From Oscheius sp. JU75 (lineage: Eukaryota; Nematoda; Chromadorea; Rhabditida; Rhabditidae), in contig JASJZC010000007.1 of the NCBI GenBank assembly GCA_037178855.1, positions 5,270,001 through 5,334,000 on the forward strand: 64,000 nt of DNA, written 5' to 3'. Below, piece after piece: positions 58,008-64,000 of this stretch (its first letter is position 1; the number at the start of each line of letters is the position of its first letter). The notes under the pieces are model-generated. The model made no database searches. It saw only the letters and a list, made by a program, of their open reading frames with translations, and was not told the DNA's origin. A program made the position numbers and the translations under genes.

Positions 58008-58947
58008 CTTGAGAACAAGCCTGTAAAATGAAATGCTGAGTCATGAAAAGTAGCGAAGGAGCAAAGCGACGCTACTTTGCCAACAGACGAGCAAGAAAGC
58101 AGTGAACGGGAGAATTCATTTGTATCGAGGGATTTATTGATTAACATATGGGTGTGGCCTGGGCAACCGAGTACAAAAACCTACTTGGGGGTCCCGTTCG
58201 CTCCTCCAGCTGAACTGCCATATAGTCGAGCTTCAGCTGTGAGGAACCTAGCTCCTACTGCTACCACTCGGCAACCCAGAGAGAGCATAGGCCCTGCAAG
58301 TTGAAACAAAATGGATATTACTATGACGAAAAGCAGGAAAATATATCAATTTATTTTGTTAGCAGGTCGAAGGACAGTTTAGACATACAACAGACAAGAA
58401 GCAAGGTTCGAGTTTCGAACTTGATACATTAGTGCCACAAAAAAAGCATGTAAAAAGCGTGAAATTAAGGCTCAAATTCTGAAGCATTATTATTGTCAAG
58501 CAAAGTGGAAAATTGCAAATATGGATAAACTGCGCACAAAGTGTTTCGCAGGATATTATGACATCAGTTGTTCCTTGCGTACCATGTTTTCAAGCAAACG
58601 CGACAAAGTTCTGTTGTAATTTAGAAAGGTACAATAAGAACCATTTAAATTTTCGAAACGTTTTGAATATTGACTTCAGAAGTTCGAGAAATATTTCCAC
58701 GCTTCCAAATCAAAGCTTTGGCCAATTTAAAATCACCTCAGAATAATGTTGAACCAATCAAAACTGCGTGTTCTCAAACTGTCTTATTCCGAAAAGAACC
58801 ATTTTATAGACCAAAAGGACCCAGCGCGTGATGAACTAAAGATGTCGAACCGAAGATAACTAATATTTTGCACGTATGCTTGGGGGTTTTGGTGATTACC
58901 ATGAATCAGAAGCGCAATGACTATTCATAAAAAGAATAAAAAACAAT
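58008..58947. other. Gap between cytochrome b561 and insulysin genes
   Basis: Both neighbours are on the minus strand, so this holds the insulysin upstream region and the 3' end of the b561 gene. An open plus frame at 58077-58304 contains a stretch faintly like the start of a carboxylesterase (TYLGVPFAPPAELPYS) but has no catalytic motif or partner exon; I do not call it a gene. Confidence 0.4.
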
Positions 58948-60055
58948 TTATTCAGATGAGGAAAATATGGGTCTCGTGATAATAAGAACGCTGAGTGCTA
59001 AGCAGACTCCGACGGCTGTAATTAAGAAAGTGACGAGAATTGCTGATTTCCACTTCTGAAAAGGACTGTTGTATAAGCAAAGGAGTGACTCCACCTTCGC
59101 ACAGTCGGATTCGAACACAATCTTTCCAGCAGGAGTCGCTCGATTAATCTTCCATTCTGAAAATATATTCAACTTGTTAGACAAATGGTTTAGAGTTCTA
59201 CCTCGATATGAGATCAAAGCTTTCAGACCAACTGAGAGTACCAACGTAACTATGTAAACAATGACTAGGACCATGGCAGTTGTGGGATGAGCGAACATTC
59301 TGGTGAAGCATGTTACAGCAATCAGTAGGGTTCCCACTAAAACAGAATTTCGTTCAGCAAGCGAGTTTCTTTACTTGCGAGAGCAAAAGATGAGAAACCA
59401 ATAATTCTATGTGCCCATGTGAAGCGTTTACGTTTGCGACTTCCTTCTTTGCATCTGAAAGTGCAATTACACCTTCTTGCAAAAAGTTCTCAAGCCTCAA
59501 TTTCAACTGAGTGAACGAGCGCTTTTCTTACTTTCCATGTACCATATTATCAATGAATCAGCCGAATACGTCCAACGTCAAAGCTATCACCCGGAAGACT
59601 CACTCACCTGAATACTGCGTTGATTGGTTGAACGATTGCTAGAATGATTGCAATGGTTCCGAGGAAAGAGTGCCACATACCGGCGGTAATTCCCTGCAAG
59701 CTTGTCTGTATGAAAAGAGGGTATACCTACATTCAAAGGGATACCAGGTCCTTCCCACGAGCCAGTAGCTGCAATAATACAAAGAGCACCTAGTACAATG
59801 CCTACGAGTCCGATACTGTTTAACGCTCGATGCATCTGAACTCCGTTGGCATGTATGAATATAAACCCAATTCACCGAAAACCACATTTTGACACCACAA
59901 TAAGTGGTTTGATAGCCCCTGAAGTGGCGAGCGAACAGGACGCCAGTTACAATGAAGATTCCCCATGAAATGGTCATGAAAACGCCTGAATCACCGCTGT
60001 AAAGCAAATTTAGGAACTAACCATGAGCAATTTTCAGATAATCTGATATAGCCAT
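58948..60055 (-). CDS. Cytochrome b561-type transmembrane electron carrier
   Basis: Six-span haem protein that passes electrons across a membrane, related to the b561 part of ferric-chelate reductase 1. About 252 residues from the Met at 60055. The four haem-ligand His are visible in order: KIAHGVFMTISWG, MHRALNSIGLVG, GMWHSFLGTIAI and TWAHRIIGFSSF. The six spans are evident, the last being AILVTFLITAVGVCLALSVL; a soluble loop (INRATPAGKIVFESDCAKVE) precedes it. Exon 1 is 60022-60055 and joins the next exon through the acceptor ATTCAG, giving the uninterrupted LKIAHGVFMTI. In many relatives a DOMON domain precedes this block. The codon before ATG follows an acceptor (TTCTCAACAG), so an upstream exon is possible, but no DOMON was found in 60056-61084. 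The stop is at 58948-58950. Confidence 0.85.
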
Positions 60056-61084
60056 TCTGTTGAGAATTTAGGAGCTTGTTGATTGACAACCTCTGAAGTT
60101 TGATAGAATGATAAGTCTGCAGCAGGCTGATGAAGTAACGGCTCTCAATATTGAAAATGTGCAAATGAAAGAACCAGTTAAAAATAGGTGTGAGAAAAAG
60201 AGAGGTCGCTTACGATCTCACGTATGCTTCTCGGGACATATTTTTCAAAATAAAGTTTTGTGTTCGTTCATACGACTTTTGCATCCTCATTATTTCCACC
60301 TCAAGTTTTTTGCATTATGTTAAGAAAGATAGAGTTATTAAAAGAGAAGTTGTTGCGGATCATTTACCAACTAAAAGTACTAAACTAGTGGAAATATTCA
60401 AAGATACAAATGTCAATTTGAGGGCCTGTTTGTTTGCAGCTCCAACAGTCGAAAGAAGTAAAGAATTACAACTGGAGATCGCTCCCACTTGATTACGCCT
60501 ACTCATCTCGAACAATTAAAGCGGAGAACTACAACAGAGATCTCGATTGGTTGTGAAGTAGCCTAGACACTGGCTGTTATCAGAAGAGATTACCAAAGTA
60601 CGGATCTATTTGGATACTAATTATCCTATTCAGACAAGGGAAGCTTTCCGCAGACTTTCAAGAGAAGGGTCTAATTGTGAAAACCTCTTGAGTTGGGCAT
60701 GACTGTTACGTTCTTTTTAGCAAAAACTACAATAGTCATATAGAGTTCGAGTTCTCCCGGCATCCGCAGAAATTCTTCTAAATAAAGCTCATTTGCAGAG
60801 CAATACACAAAATGGCATTGTAAACAGTTTCATGGGAAAAGCAATCTGTACACTTGTTTTCGATAAAATCCTGTGGAAAAGGAAAAACTGAAGACTATGA
60901 TATTCTAATGTATCAATCGCCGTATACAACAAGATACAGTCGCGCCGACCCGTAAAAGATTGTCGGTCAGGTATGTAAAAAGTTTCGAGCTCGCACAAAA
61001 CGTCACGAAAAACAGGCTAACCAGAAAGTAAGGGGTGTGGGAAGCCACAAGCAAAACATAGATCACGTAATGGGAAAACTGTCG
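60056..61084. other. Spacer with a doubtful plus-strand frame
   Basis: A plus-strand frame near 60108-60176 and another at 60330-60492 (containing VVADHLPTKSTKLVEIFKD) could be two small exons, but the junction phase is unclear and the composition is AT-rich. No domain is recognisable. I see no DOMON exon for the neighbouring b561 gene on the minus strand. Confidence 0.35.
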
Positions 61085-62524
61085 TTAGTACTGTTGCGGA
61101 GCGTAGCCGCTAGTCGAACTGTGACCATTGTCTCCGTAATCATTCGAGCTGCTGCTCTGTCCAAAGGCTGGTGAAGATGTTTGTTGCCCGTTTTCGTATT
61201 GTTGCACCATTTGTTGCTGCTGAGCTGGGTTCATCCGTCCGCTTTGTTTCCTTTTCCACTCGTCCATGTAGCCACACTTCATACCGTCCACCTGTATGAG
61301 AGTGCTTGAAGGGTTCGCACACCTACCAAAAAGCTAATCAGAGAAATCCAGGCCTTGGCACATTCTCTCTTTGGTCTGATACAGTCTTGTTTGGTGATTA
61401 TTTCGGCCAAACACTCGCCGAAGGTATCCCAAAGACTTCCACAGCACTTCTCGTTCATGTTCACGTGAGACGCTCCGATATCCATGCAACGGGCCTATGA
61501 GCGTAATAGTTTTCCGATATCACAATTATTTGCTTACTTGGACAATCTTTCCAGGCTGGTTGAGATCGTTCATCAAAGAGTCCAAAAGCTCAAAGAGAAC
61601 CTGTAATCAGACTGGTTGATTAGATGATTCACAAGTGTGTATACATCACCAAGTATTGTTCAAGACACGAGATTTTCGGGCTCGTCAACAGCAAACTGAC
61701 TACAAAACAATTACCTTAGAATGCATGTTAAGATCGCAGCATTGGTTAGATTTAAACCCTTCAACGATGGACATCTTCTGGAACATTTCCCGAGCCACGG
61801 GCGATTTAAAACACAACAGTTTGAAGATTTGAGAGTAGACGGCAGAGTTCAGTTTCAGCTTAGACCAGGATGTAGTGAGTAAGGTCAGTTGATAACTGCA
61901 CATCAAAAGTCATAGGGAAGGTCAAGTGCTCACTTTGTCAACTTGGCAGTATCGATGAGGGACAGGCCTCCGTCCCCAGTTGCCTCCATCTGGTTTGCAG
62001 CTCGGCTCAGCCGTCGTCCTTGCTGGTTTCCCATATCTTCGCCGGCAAGTGACAACTTTGGTTTGAAATACCTACAAAGCAAACCCGTTATCGAGGAACT
62101 GGTGATAGCATAGCATCTCAAGAGGATATTGAAAACGCATTTGCCAAAATCGGGTGCAGACTTGAGTCAGCCATTCAAGTGAGAGTCGTTTAGGGTCACG
62201 TTCTCTGTGCACAAATCTTTAGAATGAAAATCGCTTGACAGTAATAAGAATGACGAAGACCCGTTCTGAGACTTAAAAAGACGCTCAATCTCAGGGTGTC
62301 ATTTTCCTTACTGCGTGTGAAGACCTATCAAAATTTCAAAACGCGACATTCACATGTCGAATTGTCAACACTCATGTCTAAGAAAAATAATCTCACTTGA
62401 GCTCCGCACAATCGGTGCTCAGACGATGATGAAGGTTTGGAGTGGAGTCGCTTTCAGGATTCTGATGCACCGATAGGCGAGGACAACCACCCACCGACAC
62501 TCGCGGCGTGCCGCGAGGTGTTAC
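61085..62524 (-). CDS. Cys-containing protein with Q/S-rich tail, unknown function (5' partial)
   Basis: Six exons read in continuous frame on the minus strand: 62397-62524, one ending in AKLTK near 61936, then one from about 61863, one around 61560-61601, one around 61326-61494, and the last ending at 61085. The first exon read (VTPRGTPRVSVGGCPRLSVH) has no Met, so the gene starts upstream. Middle parts include NSAVYSQIFKLLCFKSPVAR, FKSNQCCDLNMHSK, ARCMDIGASHVNMNEKCCGS, LWDTFGECLAEIITKQDCIR and PKRECAKAW, with about ten Cys that look paired. The tail is low-complexity (NPAQQQQMVQQYENGQQ, then SSSSNDYGDNGHSS and GYAPQQY), prion-like in composition. I do not recognise the family. The Cys density suggests an extracellular location, but no signal peptide was seen because the start is missing. 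Confidence 0.65.
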
Positions 62525-64000
62525 CTGAAAACGGAGATGATTACTTTAAATGATAGGTCTTAGTTTATAAAGAGGATCAGTTGTCTGGGCACCTCAAAAG
62601 ACAAACGAGTAACTCGAATTTCAAAGAAACCAAAACGGAACGCCAACCGGTTAGACGTCAAAAACGTCCCTTAAGAGAATGCATTTCAACATGAATAGCA
62701 AATTGATTCGCTCAAACGACAAAACAGCTTTGCCCATTCAGCAGACTTGTGCAGCTGCCCATCCTCTTCAAGACCTATTTCGCGCATGAGCTCTAAAATT
62801 AGGACTAGGTCCTTTCCCTATCAAGTAAAACAGCAGCAGATCATGGCCTTTTTGAAGGATGAGGACAAGCGGCGTGTCTGATATGAATTATTAAACAACA
62901 AGCCATTATGGCTTAATACAAATTTGGGGCAGTCGTTTCAAATAGTTGACCAGGAAGATGTAAACGGTTTCGAGAGAGCCACAAGAACAAAGAGTATTTT
63001 GATCCGCCGGTTGTGATGGCCTAATCCGGGTTGATTGAGACTCTGCAAAGGCACCGGAACTGGGTGTTGAGAAATGCGACCGAGATAACTTTTTGCAGAA
63101 TGGGTCAGCTAGATAATGCTAATTAGAATGAAAAGAGAACCAATTGTAAATCTCATGCTTTTAAAGAGAAATATAGATTTCCAAGATGTGCTAGCATGCG
63201 TGTTGAAGAAGGTTCAAAAAGCAGTTAGCGTGATCGGCTACCAGAGCGTTTCATGCAAATCTTACGACTTTCTTTTGACTTTAGGAGCTGTGAGCGATAT
63301 AAAGGCCGTGGCCCCTATCTGACCAATAGTGGAAATGCGAATATTCATGAATGTAAGTTTGTGCCAAGAGCGGCGTGCAGATGTTGTCATTGGAGATGCT
63401 TTCCTGTTTGTTCTACTAATGGAACTAGTAGTCTCACTATCAATTTCATCCCTCAACATTTTTACCGTACCTGACGTAGAAAATTGGCGTCGACGGAATG
63501 ACGGCTTTTCATCTCAGCCGGCGTGGCAGACTGCTCGTTGCCCATCTGAAATTTGCTCTTTGAGATAAGTATATAGTAACTAATGAAACATCTTGAGAAA
63601 CCAGATGGCTAGAATGAGAAAAGTAGGCGGAGTAACCAAATTAATCAGAGAAGTGTATCAAAAAGTCACTGTAACTCTCAAGGGTAATCTGGCTTAAATT
63701 AAGAATAATGTCGTCTTGTTGCATGGAGACAAGCAAAAAGGACACTAACGTTCTTCTGCCACAATCTACTTAGGATCTACGGAACATTGCGAGAGTATGT
63801 ATTCTCGAATAGAAAATTGGAAGAGAGACAACCTGAGGGGTTGTTCCTTTTGAATTTTTGCCTGAGGCTGTGATGTGGCTAGACAACAGGGAAGAGCTTA
63901 ATCCTCGAAGTTATTTTGCTGTAATAGGTATAACCGTGATTTGTAAGCATTTCCCTCCGTATGACGCCGATCCCAAAATAGTGGAGAAGGAGGCGCGCTT
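62525..64000. other. Right flank, no gene resolved
   Basis: Should contain the 5' exon or exons of the Cys/Q-rich gene. Small frames on both strands in 63116-63568 overlap one another and show no similarity. No further gene can be supported before the window ends. Confidence 0.4.

Noticed and set aside
58077-58304. A carboxylesterase gene fragment
   Set aside because: Only a short stretch (YLGVPFAPPAE) is suggestive. No nucleophile motif, no further exons and no frame support.
63116-63568. Genes at the right edge on either strand
   Set aside because: Frames on both strands overlap, have no similarity and lack matching splice sites.

Overview
This window is nuclear DNA from a nematode, most likely a rhabditid. 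Three things show this. Genes are split by many short GT-AG introns, often only 32-60 bases. There is a complete unc-60 locus in which a start-codon-only exon serves two ADF/cofilin reading units, the arrangement known from Caenorhabditis. Other genes have clear nematode relatives: an UNC-83-like KASH protein, a STAT starting at its coiled coil, an atypical soluble guanylate cyclase and an astacin with a ShKT tail. As far as I recall, relatives of several of these (unc-60, unc-83, an acl gene, a STAT, gcy-33) lie on C. elegans chromosome V. That is memory, not a search. The species cannot be named from the sequence.

Layout. 1-2223: no gene recognised. 2224-4511 (-): saccharopine dehydrogenase-like oxidoreductase. 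4512-7048: nothing recognised. 7049-8027 (-): small SERTA-domain protein. 10484-12662 (+): secreted lysosomal-type acid lipase. 12753-15878 (-): prominin-like five-span membrane protein, 5' end unresolved. 16753-19010 (+): STAT. 20842-33933 (+): six consecutive same-strand loci: a secreted Lys/Cys-rich protein, unc-60 (A and B), an astacin metalloprotease, an LCLAT-type acyltransferase, a small unknown protein and a second LCLAT-type acyltransferase. 37568-49242 (+): a 17-exon UNC-83-like KASH gene with large introns. 49665-50191: two inverted 139-bp copies of a 5S-rRNA-like repeat. 50294-54098 (-): atypical beta-type soluble guanylate cyclase. 54440-58007 (-): insulin-degrading enzyme (M16). 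58948-60055 (-): cytochrome b561-type membrane protein. 61085-62524 (-): unknown Cys-bearing protein with a Q/S-rich tail, 5' end unresolved.

The genes are mostly housekeeping or developmental and form no single pathway. Sub-themes are actin turnover (unc-60), nuclear positioning (KASH protein), membrane lipid remodelling (two acyltransferases, a lipase, prominin) and signalling (STAT, guanylate cyclase). Exon coordinates were read by hand from splice signals and frame continuity. Where the total coding length divides by three and family motifs are continuous the model is solid; uncertain joints are stated in the entries. I found no virus, transposase, CRISPR array, intact rRNA or intact tRNA. 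No wholly new system is evident; the strongest unexplained structure is the 5S-like inverted repeat.
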